Shown in pieces: positions 24,160 through 33,399 of a DNA stretch of 40,471 bases. Location of the stretch: NCBI GenBank assembly GCA_025965155.1, contig JAOPXN010000035.1, positions 1-40,471 on the forward strand, given 5' to 3'. The first letter of the stretch is position 1; every line of letters begins with the position of its first letter. The DNA is from Propionibacteriaceae bacterium. GTDB taxonomy: Bacteria > Actinomycetota > Actinomycetes > Propionibacteriales > Propionibacteriaceae. The position numbers and the translations under genes are program-made. Under the pieces are notes generated by a model that made no database searches, was not told where the DNA came from, and saw nothing but the letters and a program-made list of their open reading frames with translations.

Positions 24160-24837
24160 ATGAGTATCGCAGCCGACATCACCGAGGTGGTGGCGAAACT
24201 ACGCCGCGAGGTGTGCGACCTGCACGCCGAGCTGCCGCGCAACGAGCTGGTCGTGTGGACGGCCGGCAACGTCTCGGCCCGCGTTCCTGGCGCGGACCTG
24301 CTGGTGATCAAGCCTTCGGGCGTCAGCTATGACGAGCTCACGCCCGAGCTGATGGTGGTCACCGACCTCGACGGCAACCTGGTCGACGGCGACCGTGCAC
24401 CATCGTCGGACACGGCAGCCCACGCCTACGTCTACAAGCACATGCCTGACGTGCACGGCGTGGTGCACACGCACTCCACCTACGCGACCGCCTGGGCCTC
24501 GCGAGGTGAGCCGATTCCGTGCGTGCTGACGATGATGGCGGACGAGTTCGGCGGTGAGATCCCCATCGGTCCGTTCGCGCTGATCGGCGACGACTCGATC
24601 GGGCAGGGCATCGTCAAGACGCTTTCGGGCCACCGCTCCAAGGCGGTGCTGATGCAGAACCATGGCCCCTTCACCATCGGTGCCAGCGCCAAGGCCGCCG
24701 TCAAGGCTGCAGTGCTGTGCGAAGAAGTGGCCCGTACCGTGCACATCGCCCGGCAGCTCGGGGAGCCGCTCCCCATTCCCCAGTCCGACATCGACTCGCT
24801 CTTCGACCGCTACCAGAACGCCTACGGGCAGAGATAA
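24160..24837 (+). CDS. araD: L-ribulose-5-phosphate 4-epimerase
   Basis: A 225-residue class II aldolase-fold epimerase converting L-ribulose 5-phosphate to D-xylulose 5-phosphate. Phosphate and zinc sites are visible: [30 protein letters not shown], and the zinc histidines in [13 protein letters not shown] (two) and MQNHGPF (one). The ATG at 24160 has AAGGAG upstream. The araA gene follows after 10 bp, and the operator-bearing promoter lies 50 bp before. Related fuculose and other class II aldolases are less likely given the araA neighbour. Confidence 0.94.
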   Translation: MSIAADITEVVAKLRREVCDLHAELPRNELVVWTAGNVSARVPGADLLVIKPSGVSYDELTPELMVVTDLDGNLVDGDRAPSSDTAAHAYVYKHMPDVHGVVHTHSTYATAWASRGEPIPCVLTMMADEFGGEIPIGPFALIGDDSIGQGIVKTLSGHRSKAVLMQNHGPFTIGASAKAAVKAAVLCEEVARTVHIARQLGEPLPIPQSDIDSLFDRYQNAYGQR

Positions 24838-24847
24838 GGACCTCAAG

Positions 24848-26347
24848 ATGACAACGACGCCATACGTCTGGTTCCTCACCGGCAGCCAGGGCCTCTACGG
24901 TCCGGAGACCGTTGCGCAGGTCGTGGACCAGTCCCGCACCATCGTCGACCAGCTCAACGACTCCGACAACCTCGGTGTCGAGGTGGTCTGGAAGCCGGTG
25001 CTCACCGACTCCGAGTCCATTCACAAGCTGATCCTGGAAGCCAACAGCGACCCGAGCTGCATCGGTGTGATCGCCTGGATGCACACCTTCTCGCCGGCCA
25101 AGATGTGGATCGCCGGACTCGATGCGCTGCAGACTCCGCTGCTGCACCTGCACACCCAGGCGAACATCGACCTGCCCTGGGCCGAGATCGACATGGACTT
25201 CATGAACCTGAACCAGGCCGCACACGGCGACCGCGAGTTCGGCTACATCCAGACCCGCCTCGGGGTGCCGCGCAAGACGGTGGCCGGCCACGTCTCCGAC
25301 CCGTCGGTCACCAGCCGGATCGGCGCCTGGCAGCGTGCCGCGGTCGGTGCCGCAGCCGTTCGGTCGCTCAAGCTCGCCCGCTTCGGCGACAACATGCGCG
25401 ACGTGGCCGTGACCGAGGGTGACAAGGTCGAGGCTCAGCTGCGTTTCGGCGTCTCGGTCAACACCTACGGAGTGAACGACCTCGTCGCCATGGTCGACCA
25501 GGTCAGCGACGCCGAGATCGACAAGCTCGTCGCCGAGTACGCCGAGCTCTACGACATCGCTCCCGAGCTCGCGGTCGGTGGCGACCGGCACGAGTCGCTG
25601 CGCTACGGCGCGAAGATCGAGGCGGGCATGCGTGCCTTCCTGACCGACGGCGGCTTCGGCGCCTTCACCACCAACTTCCAGGACCTGGGCGGGCTGCGCC
25701 AGCTGCCGGGACTGGCGGTCCAGCGGTTGATGGCCGACGGGTACGGCTTCGGTGGCGAAGGTGACTGGAAGACGTCGGTCATGCTGCACACCGTCAAGGC
25801 GATGGGGCAGGGTCAGCCCGGCGGTACCTCCTTCATGGAGGACTACACGTACCACCTCGGTTCGGGCAGCCACAAGATCCTCGGAGCGCACATGCTGGAG
25901 GTGTGCCCGACGATCGCGAAGTCCCGGCCCACCGTGGAGATCCATCCGCTGGGCATCGGCGACCGCGAGGACCCGGTCCGGCTGGTCTTCGACGCCACCC
26001 CGGGCCCTGCCGTGGTGCTGGGGATCTGCGACCTGGGTGACCGGTTCCGGCTGGTGCTGAACGAGATCGACGTCGTCGACCCCGACGAGCCGCTGCCGAA
26101 CCTGCCGGTCGCCCGCGCAGTGTGGGAGCCGCAGCCGTCACTGGCCACCTCGGCCGAATGCTGGCTGACTGCCGGTGGACCGCACCACACGGTGCTGTCC
26201 TCCGCGATCGGCACCGAGGAGCTGAACGACTTCTCCGAGATGGTCGGCACCGAGCTGCTGGTCATCGACGCAGACACCACCCCGCGGGGCTTCGCCAAGG
26301 AGATTCGCTGGAACCAGGTCTACCACCGGATCGGCATGGGCTTCTGA
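24848..26347 (+). CDS. araA: L-arabinose isomerase
   Basis: A 499-residue enzyme, the normal length for AraA, interconverting L-arabinose and L-ribulose with a divalent metal. Typical segments are [12 protein letters not shown] at the N-terminus, [31 protein letters not shown], the metal/active-site Glu region [17 protein letters not shown] (Glu expected nearby, replaced in register by Asp/Gln in other species), [10 protein letters not shown] and ASATPGPA-like DATPGPAVV. The ATG at 24848 follows AAGGA. A ribulokinase (araB), the middle step between AraA and AraD, is not in the window. Confidence 0.95.
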   Translation: MTTTPYVWFLTGSQGLYGPETVAQVVDQSRTIVDQLNDSDNLGVEVVWKPVLTDSESIHKLILEANSDPSCIGVIAWMHTFSPAKMWIAGLDALQTPLLHLHTQANIDLPWAEIDMDFMNLNQAAHGDREFGYIQTRLGVPRKTVAGHVSDPSVTSRIGAWQRAAVGAAAVRSLKLARFGDNMRDVAVTEGDKVEAQLRFGVSVNTYGVNDLVAMVDQVSDAEIDKLVAEYAELYDIAPELAVGGDRHESLRYGAKIEAGMRAFLTDGGFGAFTTNFQDLGGLRQLPGLAVQRLMADGYGFGGEGDWKTSVMLHTVKAMGQGQPGGTSFMEDYTYHLGSGSHKILGAHMLEVCPTIAKSRPTVEIHPLGIGDREDPVRLVFDATPGPAVVLGICDLGDRFRLVLNEIDVVDPDEPLPNLPVARAVWEPQPSLATSAECWLTAGGPHHTVLSSAIGTEELNDFSEMVGTELLVIDADTTPRGFAKEIRWNQVYHRIGMGF

Positions 26348-26359
26348 CCTCAACCCACC

Positions 26360-26406
26360 CGCCCGTATCCGCTTGGGCCGTCATAGCCCCACAGCGGGTA
26401 CGGGTG
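26360..26406. terminator. Long-stem terminator between araA and a convergent gene
   Basis: CGCCCGTATCCGCT (26360-26373) pairs with AGCGGGTACGGGTG (26393-26406), giving a 14-bp stem with two G-U pairs in the plus-strand transcript; the loop itself contains a GGGC/GCCC pair. It lies 13 bp after the araA stop and 34 bp beyond the stop of the convergent gene, so it can serve both. Confidence 0.75.
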
Positions 26407-26440
26407 CGTGCGGTGCAGCCGGCTCGGGGTCCGGCTCGGA

Positions 26441-26857
26441 CTAGGAAGTCCGGCCGTCCAGGATCTCGCGGTCGACCGTGACTGTTCCGGTGACCTGAAC
26501 CAGCGACAGATCGATCTCTCGCGGGGACCCATCGCCGGTTCTGAAAACCAGAGTGCCGTGACCCTGCAGCAGCGCCGCGTGTAGCGCCTCCGGAAGGAGT
26601 AACGGCGCGTGGCCGTCACTGTGCTGTATGTCGGCATCGTGGCCCTCGGGGGCGGCGTCACCATCGACACCGAGGACCGGTGCGACGGCGCGGGTTTTCA
26701 ACGAGCCGGCCCCGGCAGGTATCGGCTGAGCGCTTGCGATGGCGAGCGTCACCGGGTCCGTGGCGAGCCCATCGGCGTCGTTCAGCCTTTTCAGCAGCTT
26801 CGCTGCCTGCACCTGCTGAGGTGTCACTACCAACGGTCCTGACTGCGGGTTGGTCAC
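26441..26857 (-). CDS. Hypothetical protein, second of a coupled pair
   Basis: A 138-residue soluble protein without recognised family. The first part is helical (VVTPQQVQAAKLLKRLNDADG), the second part rich in Ala, Pro and hydrophobic strands, ending in VQVTGTVTVDREILDG. The GTG at 26857 follows GGAAGG and overlaps the stop of the upstream gene (GTGA), which argues strongly for a real, co-translated gene. It has no signal peptide or membrane helix. The pair sits as an insert between the araDA operon and the DUF255 gene. Confidence 0.65.
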   Translation of the reverse strand: MTNPQSGPLVVTPQQVQAAKLLKRLNDADGLATDPVTLAIASAQPIPAGAGSLKTRAVAPVLGVDGDAAPEGHDADIQHSDGHAPLLLPEALHAALLQGHGTLVFRTGDGSPREIDLSLVQVTGTVTVDREILDGRTS

Positions 26858-27201
26858 GGTGACCCTTCCTGTTCTTCCTCAACGATCACGGCAGCTTCGA
26901 ATACCTGAGGAGGTGAACTCTTGCCAAGATACTCTTGGCGCGCCTGCTGTAGGTAGGTGCGTACCGAAACCCGGGCAAACTGTCGTTGGCGCTTGTTGAG
27001 CTTGCCGAGTGTCAGGAGGTCGTCCAGGTGGTTATAGGCTCTCGAAACCTCGTTTGGATCAGCTGAGGACAACTTGTCGTCGGCCCAGCGAAGAGTGTCC
27101 CAGGTGTCCCTGTTGCCGGACGCCGACCGGCTGACAAGGCTCCCGGCGAGCGCTCCCACGGCAGCCATCAGCGGCACCAGCACCAGCGTGATCCAGTCCA
27201 C
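26854..27201 (-). CDS. Hypothetical membrane-anchored protein, first of a coupled pair
   Basis: A 115-residue protein with an N-terminal membrane helix (about 4-24, TLVLVPLMAAVGALAGSLVS), then a charged helical domain (residues 30-90) and an acidic tail EEEQEGSP. The GTG at 27201 is chosen because the helix then begins at the N-terminus and a TACGGT -10 lies 6 nt upstream (27213-27208), suggesting a leaderless message; longer in-frame reading gives an improbable Arg/Pro-rich leader. Its stop overlaps the start of the next gene. Divergent from the DUF255 gene. Function unknown. Confidence 0.7.
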   Translation of the reverse strand: MDWITLVLVPLMAAVGALAGSLVSRSASGNRDTWDTLRWADDKLSSADPNEVSRAYNHLDDLLTLGKLNKRQRQFARVSVRTYLQQARQEYLGKSSPPQVFEAAVIVEEEQEGSP

Positions 27202-27296
27202 ATAGTCACCGTAACGGAGTCCACCGCACCGCCCGGTGAAGTGAGGGGACGCGCCCGTGCGCGTTCGAGCAGCCGTGCAAGGGTAAGAAAGGTGTC

Positions 27297-29357
27297 GTGG
27301 ACTACGGAAAGAGCACTCCGGTGAACCGTCTGGCAACGGCGACGAGCCCTTATCTCCTTCAGCACAAGGACAATCCGGTCGACTGGTACGAGTGGGGCGA
27401 GGAGGCCTTCGGCCGGGCGCGCGAGCTGGACAGACCAATCTTCCTCTCGGTGGGTTATGCAGCCTGCCACTGGTGTCATGTGATGGCGCACGAGTCCTTC
27501 GAGGACCCCGCCACCGCCGAGTTGATCAACTCCTCCTTCGTGGCGATCAAGGTGGACCGGGAGGAGCGGCCGGACGTCGACGCGGTCTATATGCAGGCGA
27601 CCCAGGCTCTGACCGGTCAGGGCGGATGGCCGATGTCGGTCTTCCTGACCCCCGACGGGCGCCCGTTCTACGCCGGCACCTACTTCCCACCGACGCCCCA
27701 CCACGGGCTGCCGTCGTTTCCCCAGCTGCTGTCAGCCATCGCCGAGGCCTGGACCCAGCGGAACCGCGAGGTGCTCGACAGTGCGGACAACATCGTCGAA
27801 CAGCTGGCCGCGATGCGCCCGGAGCTCCCGGCTGGATCCGTGTCCGCCGACGACCTGGCGGTAGCGCGCAACGAGCTGAAACGCAGTTTCGACCCGGTCC
27901 GGGCCGGCTTTGGCAGGGCTCCCAAGTTCCCGCCCTCGATGGTCCTGGAAGGCCTGCTGCGGCTGGGCGACCCCGACTCCATGACAATGGCCGGACAGAC
28001 GCTCGAGGCGATGGCCCGCGGCGGCATCTACGACCAGCTCGCCGGCGGGTTTGCCCGGTACAGCGTGGACGCCCTCTGGGTGGTGCCGCACTTCGAGAAG
28101 ATGCTGTACGACAACGCGCTGCTGCTCGGGGTGTACACGCACTGGTGGCGGCTGACCCAGCAGCCGCTGGCCGCCCGGGTGGTGACCGAGACGGTCGAGT
28201 GGCTGGTGTCGGAGATGCTGACCGAGGAGGGCGCCTTCGCGGCCAGCCTTGATGCCGACTCCCTGGACCCGACCGGCCATCTGCACGAGGGCGCGTTCTA
28301 TGCCTGGAACCCCGAGCAGCTGGTGGCAGCACTCGGCGAGGAGGACGGCGCCTGGGCGGCCCAGACTCTGCAGGTCACCCCGGCCGGTACCTTCGAGCAC
28401 GGCCTGTCCACGCTGCAGCTGCTCGCCGACCCCGACCTCGAGCGCTGGGCCGACGTCCGGCGGCGGCTGGCCACGGCCCGGGAGGAACGGTCACGGCCAG
28501 GCCGGGATGACAAGATCGTCGCCGCCTGGAACGGCTGGCTGATCGACTCCCTGGTCCAGGCATCGTTCGTCTTCAACCGCCCGGACTGGCTGCAGCTCGC
28601 CGAGCGGGCGGGGACAGCCGTCTGGGACCTGCACTGGGTCGCCGGCCGGCTGCGACGTACCTCCCGCGCCGGTCGCGCCTCGGACGCACCCGGCATCCTC
28701 GAGGACTACGGAGCCCTCACGCAGGCGTTCACCCGGCTCGCCTCGGCTACCGCTGAGCCGATCTGGGTTGACCGGGCCCACCTGCTTGCCGAGGTGATGC
28801 TGGACCAGTTCGACGACGGCGCCGGCGGGTTCTTCGACACAGCAGCGGATTCGGAGCAGCTGTTCACCCGGCCCAAGGACGCCACCGACAACGCCACGCC
28901 GTCAGGCCTCTCCAGCGCCGTGCACGGGCTCAGCCTGCTGGCCGAGTTCACCGGCGACCACGCCTACGCCGCGCGTGCCGAGCAAGCGGCGTCCACCGGA
29001 GCCGAGCTGGTCCGACAAGCCCCGCGCTTCGCCGGGTGGCTGCTCGCCGACGCGGCCAGCCGGGTGGGTGCTCGCCGGCCCGTTGAGGTCGCGGTGGTCG
29101 GAGAACCCGGTTCGGTCGAGCTGGAAGCGCTCGTCCGGGCCGCGTACCGGGAGGCGCCGGCCGGTTCGGTGGTGGTCGCAGGTACTCCGGACAAGCCGGG
29201 CATCCCGCTGCTGGCTGACCGTCCGCTGCGCGACGGGCGCGCAACCGCGTACGTCTGCCGGGGTTTCGTCTGCCGGCTCCCGGTCACGGCAGTGGATGAC
29301 CTCCGCGGCCAGTTGGGGCGCGCTACGGAGCCCGAAGAGAGTCAGCCGGCCCGGTAG
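27297..29357 (+). CDS. DUF255 thioredoxin-fold protein (YyaL/spermatogenesis-associated protein 20 family)
   Basis: A 686-residue protein. Residues 1-170 are the DUF255 thioredoxin-like domain with NRLATATSPYLLQHKDNPVDWY and the CHWC motif (57-60, CHWCHVMAHESFED); the rest is an alpha/alpha-toroid like N-acylglucosamine epimerases (GGIYDQLAGGFARYSVD, VPHFEKMLYDNA). The family is widespread but its function is not known. The GTG at 27297 has AAGG upstream; GTG at 27321, directly before NRLATATS, is an alternative start. The M. tuberculosis counterpart is Rv1084. Its 3' end overlaps the convergent hemolysin III gene by 16 bp. Confidence 0.92.
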   Translation: MDYGKSTPVNRLATATSPYLLQHKDNPVDWYEWGEEAFGRARELDRPIFLSVGYAACHWCHVMAHESFEDPATAELINSSFVAIKVDREERPDVDAVYMQATQALTGQGGWPMSVFLTPDGRPFYAGTYFPPTPHHGLPSFPQLLSAIAEAWTQRNREVLDSADNIVEQLAAMRPELPAGSVSADDLAVARNELKRSFDPVRAGFGRAPKFPPSMVLEGLLRLGDPDSMTMAGQTLEAMARGGIYDQLAGGFARYSVDALWVVPHFEKMLYDNALLLGVYTHWWRLTQQPLAARVVTETVEWLVSEMLTEEGAFAASLDADSLDPTGHLHEGAFYAWNPEQLVAALGEEDGAWAAQTLQVTPAGTFEHGLSTLQLLADPDLERWADVRRRLATAREERSRPGRDDKIVAAWNGWLIDSLVQASFVFNRPDWLQLAERAGTAVWDLHWVAGRLRRTSRAGRASDAPGILEDYGALTQAFTRLASATAEPIWVDRAHLLAEVMLDQFDDGAGGFFDTAADSEQLFTRPKDATDNATPSGLSSAVHGLSLLAEFTGDHAYAARAEQAASTGAELVRQAPRFAGWLLADAASRVGARRPVEVAVVGEPGSVELEALVRAAYREAPAGSVVVAGTPDKPGIPLLADRPLRDGRATAYVCRGFVCRLPVTAVDDLRGQLGRATEPEESQPAR

Positions 29358-30052
29358 GTGAGCAGCGAGATTGCGATGTAGTGCACGGTGAACGCGGCGA
29401 TGGTGAACGCGTGGAAGATCTCGTGGAACCCGAACCACTTCGGTGACGGGTTGGGCCTTTTGAAGGCGTACACGGTGGCGCCCAGGGTGTAGGCAAGGCC
29501 GCCGGCCATGATCAAGATCACAATGGAGGGTCCGCCGACCTCCCAGAAGGTCTTCATCCAGCCCACCGCGGCCCACCCCATCGCCAGGTACAGCACGGTG
29601 TAGAGCCAGCGCGGCGCGCTCAGCCAGAACAACCGGAACAGCAGGCCGGCCACGGCGCCGCCCCAGACAATGCTGAGCATCAGGACCCGGTCGCTGCCGT
29701 GCAGCATCAGCAGGGCGAACGGCGTGTACGTGGCCGCGATGAAGATGAAGATGTTGGCATGGTCCATCCGGCGGAGCACCGCCTCGCCGGTCGCACCCCA
29801 GTAGAACCGGTGGTAGAGGCCGCTGGTCCCGAACAGCATCAGCGAGGCGATCAGGAACACCACGCCGCCGAGCCGACCCAACGAGGTCGGTGCCAGGGAG
29901 ATCAGGACGATCCCTGCGGCCAGCGCCAGGGGGGTGGTGGCCGCGTGGAGCCAGCCGCGGAGTTTGGGCTTGACCTGTCGGACGACGTCGGCGACGGGCT
30001 GGTTCTGCTGATCGGTGGGGTCATCATGGTCAAGCGGTGCCATGGTGGTCAT
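29342..30052 (-). CDS. Hemolysin III family (PAQR-like) membrane protein
   Basis: A 236-residue seven-helix protein of the hemolysin III/PAQR superfamily. Conserved polar residues of the predicted zinc site are visible in SGLYHRFYW (helix 2), RRMDHANIFIFIAATYTP (helix 3) and FGFHEIFHAFTIAAFTVHY (helix 7). In spite of the name most members are not haemolysins; animal relatives sense or maintain membrane lipid state. The ATG at 30052 has GGGAGGG close by; the ATG at 30043 is an alternative. Matches Rv1085c in position and is divergent from the Z-prenyl synthase gene. Confidence 0.9.
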   Translation of the reverse strand: MTTMAPLDHDDPTDQQNQPVADVVRQVKPKLRGWLHAATTPLALAAGIVLISLAPTSLGRLGGVVFLIASLMLFGTSGLYHRFYWGATGEAVLRRMDHANIFIFIAATYTPFALLMLHGSDRVLMLSIVWGGAVAGLLFRLFWLSAPRWLYTVLYLAMGWAAVGWMKTFWEVGGPSIVILIMAGGLAYTLGATVYAFKRPNPSPKWFGFHEIFHAFTIAAFTVHYIAISLLTYRAG

Positions 30053-30105
30053 CTTCCCTCCCCGGGACGGGTTAAAACGAGCGGTACGGCGGCTACTTTA
30101 CTCGC

Positions 30106-30129
30106 CGTAGGTTACGGTTACGTAGGTTA
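30106..30129. repeat. Two CGTAGGTTA direct repeats in the hlyIII/uppS divergent region
   Basis: CGTAGGTTA occurs at 30106-30114 and 30121-30129, 15 bp apart start to start, joined by CGGTTA. The pair is about 55-77 nt upstream of the hemolysin III start and 73 nt or more upstream of the prenyl synthase start. It looks like a binding site for a regulator acting on one or both genes; the protein is unknown. Confidence 0.5.
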
Positions 30130-30165
30130 GCCCGCACAGCAAAGCGCGGCCTCAGCGTGCGGCAG

Positions 30166-30194
30166 GTGACCAGTATCTCCGAGCGGGATACGCT
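30166..30194 (+). promoter_or_regulatory. Promoter of the Z-prenyl synthase gene
   Basis: GTGACC (30166-30171) and TACGCT (30189-30194) are 17 nt apart. The ATG at 30202 begins 7 nt after the -10, so the transcript should start at or next to the start codon (leaderless). No ribosome site precedes the ATG. Confidence 0.55.
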
Positions 30195-30201
30195 GCCACC
30201 C

Positions 30202-31011
30202 ATGGCGCGATTCGACCGGTTCCGTGAGTTCTTGGACCGTCTGCATCCCGCCGGCCTGCTCTACGGCACCTACGAGCACCGGCTGGTCGCCGAGCTGGAC
30301 CGAAGCCAGCTGCCCCGACACGTCGCCGTACTGGCTGACGGCAACCGTCGCTGGGCTCGGGCGAACGCGCCAGGCCAGCCGCTGGTCGCCGGCTACCAGG
30401 CCGGGGCCGACAAGCTCAAGGAGTTCGTCGAGTGGTGCGACGAACTCGGCATCCCGGTCGTGACGCTGTGGGTTCTCTCCACCGACAACTTCACCCGCAG
30501 TAGCGCCGACGAGATCGGGCCGTTGCTGCGGGTGATCGAGAAGATGGTCACCGAGCTGGCCGCAACCGGTCGTTGGCAGGTGAACCCGGTAGGCGCCCTC
30601 GACCTGTTGCCTGCGGAGTCGGCGGAGATCTTGAAGTCGGCGCACCGTGACACCTTGGACATCGACGGCATGGTGGTCAACGTCGCCGTGTCGTACGGGG
30701 GCCGGCACGAGCTCCGGGACGCGGTCCGGTCGCTGCTGACCGAGCACGCGAAGAACGGCACCTCGATCGAGGAGCTGGCGCAGACGCTGGACATTGAGCA
30801 CATCGCCCAGCACCTGTACACCAAGGGCCAGCCAGACCCTGATCTGATCATCCGGACCTCCGGCGAGCAACGGCTGTCGGGGTTCTTGATGTGGCAGTCC
30901 GCGCACAGTGAGTTCTACTTCTGCGAGGCGCTGTGGCCCGACTTCCGAAAGATCGACTTCATCCGGGCCCTCCGTTCGTACGGGCAGCGGGAACGCCGCT
31001 TCGGCCGCTGA
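30202..31011 (+). CDS. Z-isoprenyl diphosphate synthase (short-chain, UppS family)
   Basis: A 269-residue cis-prenyltransferase. The pyrophosphate-binding motif HVAVLADGNRRWAR is near residues 40-53 and the C-terminal signature RTSGEQRLSGFLMWQSAHSEFYF near 216-238. The N-terminal extension (FLDRLHPAGLLYGTYEHRLV) and genomic place match Rv1086 of M. tuberculosis, which makes Z,E-farnesyl diphosphate, rather than the decaprenyl/undecaprenyl synthase found elsewhere in actinobacterial genomes; product length is therefore an inference. The ATG at 30202 fits the promoter. No other gene follows before phoH. Confidence 0.9.
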   Translation: MARFDRFREFLDRLHPAGLLYGTYEHRLVAELDRSQLPRHVAVLADGNRRWARANAPGQPLVAGYQAGADKLKEFVEWCDELGIPVVTLWVLSTDNFTRSSADEIGPLLRVIEKMVTELAATGRWQVNPVGALDLLPAESAEILKSAHRDTLDIDGMVVNVAVSYGGRHELRDAVRSLLTEHAKNGTSIEELAQTLDIEHIAQHLYTKGQPDPDLIIRTSGEQRLSGFLMWQSAHSEFYFCEALWPDFRKIDFIRALRSYGQRERRFGR

Positions 31012-31073
31012 GATCACCTGCTGCGGGTCGGCCGCGTGACGATTCGGTGAACTGCGGCGTGGCATTTGCGCCG

Positions 31074-31110
31074 CGGTCCGTGCTGAGACGTACGTTTCAA
31101 CTACGGACCG
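31074..31110. repeat. Inverted repeat in the phoH upstream region
   Basis: CGGTCCGT (31074-31081) and ACGGACCG (31103-31110) form a perfect 8-bp inverted pair with 21 bp between, which include the palindrome CGTACG. It could be a terminator for the prenyl synthase gene or a control hairpin in the phoH leader. No small gene was recognised in the 249-bp spacer. Confidence 0.4.
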
Positions 31111-31260
31111 TGGGGAAGCGGCCCGTACGGGAGGCGATCGATGCGCCGTTGTCAGACGGACACCAGAGGCCGGCCAGCCTTGGCCGACCATCCATCCCGG
31201 CCAGCCACCTAGCCAGTGGGGCCGGACGCGGATGGCGTGCGGCCTCCAGAAGGACAGCTC

Positions 31261-32562
31261 ATGTCTACTGCTACTCGTCGCACGTACGTCATCGACACCT
31301 CCGTCCTGCTCAGCGACCCGCACGCGCTGCGTCGGTTTGCCGAGCACGATGTGGTGCTCCCCGTGGTGGTCATCACCGAGCTCGAGGCCAAACGGCACCA
31401 CGCCGAGCTGGGCTACTTCGCCCGGCTGGCGCTGCGTCACCTCGACGACCTGAGGATCGCCTTCGGTCGACTGGATGCGCCGATCCCGGTGAACGACGAG
31501 GGCGGCACCGTACACGTTGAGCTCAACCACACCGACGCCACAGTGCTGCCGGCCGGTTTCCGGCTGGGGGACAACGACTCACGAATCCTGGCGGTGGCAC
31601 TGAACTTCGCAGCCGAGGGCCACGCGGTCACCCTGGTGTCGAAGGACCTGCCGATGCGAGTCAAGGCGTCGGCGGTCGGGCTGCGGGCCGAGGAGTACCG
31701 GGCCGAGCTGGCGGTCGAGTCGGGCTGGACCGGGATGCGGGAGCTGGAGGTCACCAGGGCCGAGGTGGACCAGCTTTACGAGTCGGGCGTGCTGGACCTG
31801 GAGCAAGCGCGCGAGCTGCCCTGCCACACCGGGGTGGTGCTGCTGGGTGGTTCGGGCACTGCGCTGGGCCGGGTCACCCCGGACAAGCAGCTGAAGCTGA
31901 TCAAGGGTGAACGGGACGCGTTCGGTATCCACGGCCGGTCGGCGGAGCAGCGGGTCGCACTCGACCTGCTGCTGGACGCGACCATCGGGATCGTCTCCCT
32001 GGGCGGTCGGGCCGGTACCGGCAAGTCGGCGCTGGCGCTGTGTGCCGGGCTGGAGGCAGTACTGGAGCGGCGGCAGCACTCCAAGGTCGTGGTGTTCCGG
32101 CCGCTGTACGCGGTCGGTGGCCAGGAGCTCGGTTATCTCCCCGGCAGTGAGGGGGAGAAGATGGCGCCCTGGGCGCAAGCGGTCTTCGACACCTTGGGCG
32201 CCGTCACCTCCAGGGCTGTGATCGAGGAGGTGCTGGACCGGGGACTGCTCGAGGTGCTGCCGTTGACGCACATCCGCGGCCGGTCGCTGCATGACGCGTT
32301 CGTGATCGTGGACGAGGCGCAGTCGCTGGAACGGAACGTACTGCTGACGGTACTGAGCCGGATCGGGCAGGACTCCCGGGTGGTGCTCACCCACGACGTA
32401 GCCCAGCGCGACAACCTGCGGGTGGGTCGTCACGACGGCGTGGTCGCGGTGGTCGAGAAGCTGAAGGGCCATCCGCTCTTCGCCCATGTGACGCTGCACC
32501 GCTCCGAACGGTCCCCGATCGCGGCGCTGGTGACGGAGATGCTGGAGGAGATACCGCTCTGA
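31261..32562 (+). CDS. phoH2: PhoH2: PIN domain fused to a PhoH ATPase
   Basis: A 433-residue two-domain protein. Residues 8-140 are a PIN ribonuclease domain ([12 protein letters not shown] with Asp12; [14 protein letters not shown]; later acidic residues in [11 protein letters not shown]). From about 230 on is the PhoH ATPase with Walker [10 protein letters not shown] (about 248-256) and Walker B FVIVDEAQ (about 345-352). Mycobacterial PhoH2 unwinds and cleaves RNA. In mycobacteria a small antitoxin-like gene precedes phoH2; I do not find one here. The ATG at 31261 has AAGGA upstream. Matches Rv1095 in gene order. Confidence 0.93.
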   Translation: MSTATRRTYVIDTSVLLSDPHALRRFAEHDVVLPVVVITELEAKRHHAELGYFARLALRHLDDLRIAFGRLDAPIPVNDEGGTVHVELNHTDATVLPAGFRLGDNDSRILAVALNFAAEGHAVTLVSKDLPMRVKASAVGLRAEEYRAELAVESGWTGMRELEVTRAEVDQLYESGVLDLEQARELPCHTGVVLLGGSGTALGRVTPDKQLKLIKGERDAFGIHGRSAEQRVALDLLLDATIGIVSLGGRAGTGKSALALCAGLEAVLERRQHSKVVVFRPLYAVGGQELGYLPGSEGEKMAPWAQAVFDTLGAVTSRAVIEEVLDRGLLEVLPLTHIRGRSLHDAFVIVDEAQSLERNVLLTVLSRIGQDSRVVLTHDVAQRDNLRVGRHDGVVAVVEKLKGHPLFAHVTLHRSERSPIAALVTEMLEEIPL

Positions 32563-32630
32563 GCCAACAGCGGACCAGGCACCGCACTGGGCTCTCATAG
32601 ATTTCGTTTTGATAACGAGGGTGTGGCAGG

Positions 32631-33353
32631 GTGTGGCGCGTGCGCCGCCTCCTCCAACATGCCGCAGTTGCCGTTGGCGTCTCCGCTCTTGCTGCGGGAG
32701 TCGTCGCCAGTGGGCTGAACCAGACCTCCGCGACTGAGACGGCGGCTGTCTCCAGCGTCAGCCGTGTCGCTGCTCCGACGCCGGTCCAGCCGATGGCGGC
32801 ACCCAGTGCCGATGCGCTGCGGGCAGGCGACGGCAGCCGGTTCGAGCGGAATACCCGGAGCGACACTCGGCCGCGGCTGAGCCTGGAGTCGGCCCTGTTG
32901 ACTCGCTCCAAGGCGCTCGACTCTCAGCACGCTGCCAGGGTGAAGCAGCAGAAGGCGATCAAGAAGAAGCGCGCCGCCGCCGCAGCCGCCAAGAAAAAGG
33001 CCGCGGCTGAACGGAAGAAGCGGATCCGGGCTCTCGGCTACGAGCCGGGCACTACCAACCCCCGGGACATCGCCCGCCAGATCATGAACAGCAAGTACGG
33101 CTGGGGCTCCTCGGAGTTCAGCTGCTACAACAAGCTGATCATGTCCGAGAGCAACTGGGTGGTCACCGCAGCAAACCCTTCCGGCGCGTACGGGATCCCG
33201 CAGTCCCTGCCGGGCAGCAAGATGGCCTCCGCCGGCAGCGACTGGCGTACCAACCCGGCAACCCAAATCATCTGGGGCCTCCGCTACGTCAAGGACGTCT
33301 ACGGCACTCCCTGCGGCGCCTGGAGCTTCAAGCAAGGTCACAACTGGTACTGA
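32631..33353 (+). CDS. Secreted lytic-transglycosylase-like protein
   Basis: A 240-residue exported protein: basic start and signal peptide (about 1-27, ending near AAGVVASG), a Ser/Ala-rich stretch, a Lys/Ala coiled coil (about 103-130) and a C-terminal domain like the SLT transglycosylase domain of actinobacterial secreted proteins (YGWGSSEFSCYNKLIMSESNW with the likely catalytic Glu of SESNW; NPSGAYGIPQSLPGSKM). It probably acts on peptidoglycan outside the cell. GTG at 32631 is taken as start; GTG at 32640 would remove three residues. No c-di-AMP riboswitch fits in the 68-bp upstream gap. Confidence 0.87.
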   Translation: MWRVRRLLQHAAVAVGVSALAAGVVASGLNQTSATETAAVSSVSRVAAPTPVQPMAAPSADALRAGDGSRFERNTRSDTRPRLSLESALLTRSKALDSQHAARVKQQKAIKKKRAAAAAAKKKAAAERKKRIRALGYEPGTTNPRDIARQIMNSKYGWGSSEFSCYNKLIMSESNWVVTAANPSGAYGIPQSLPGSKMASAGSDWRTNPATQIIWGLRYVKDVYGTPCGAWSFKQGHNWY

Positions 33354-33399
33354 CCCGGTACGCGCTGGTTGCGGTTGCCGGGCTCGCTCGTTGTTGGTT

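Noticed and set aside
31049-31260. A possible small antitoxin gene (PhoAT-like) upstream of phoH2
   Set aside because: The only candidate frame from GTG 31049 runs on into phoH2 in another frame without a stop before it and lacks a convincing product.
32563-32630. c-di-AMP (ydaO-type) riboswitch before the secreted transglycosylase gene
   Set aside because: Such riboswitches are common before actinobacterial cell-wall hydrolases, but the 68-bp gap is too short and lacks the conserved core.
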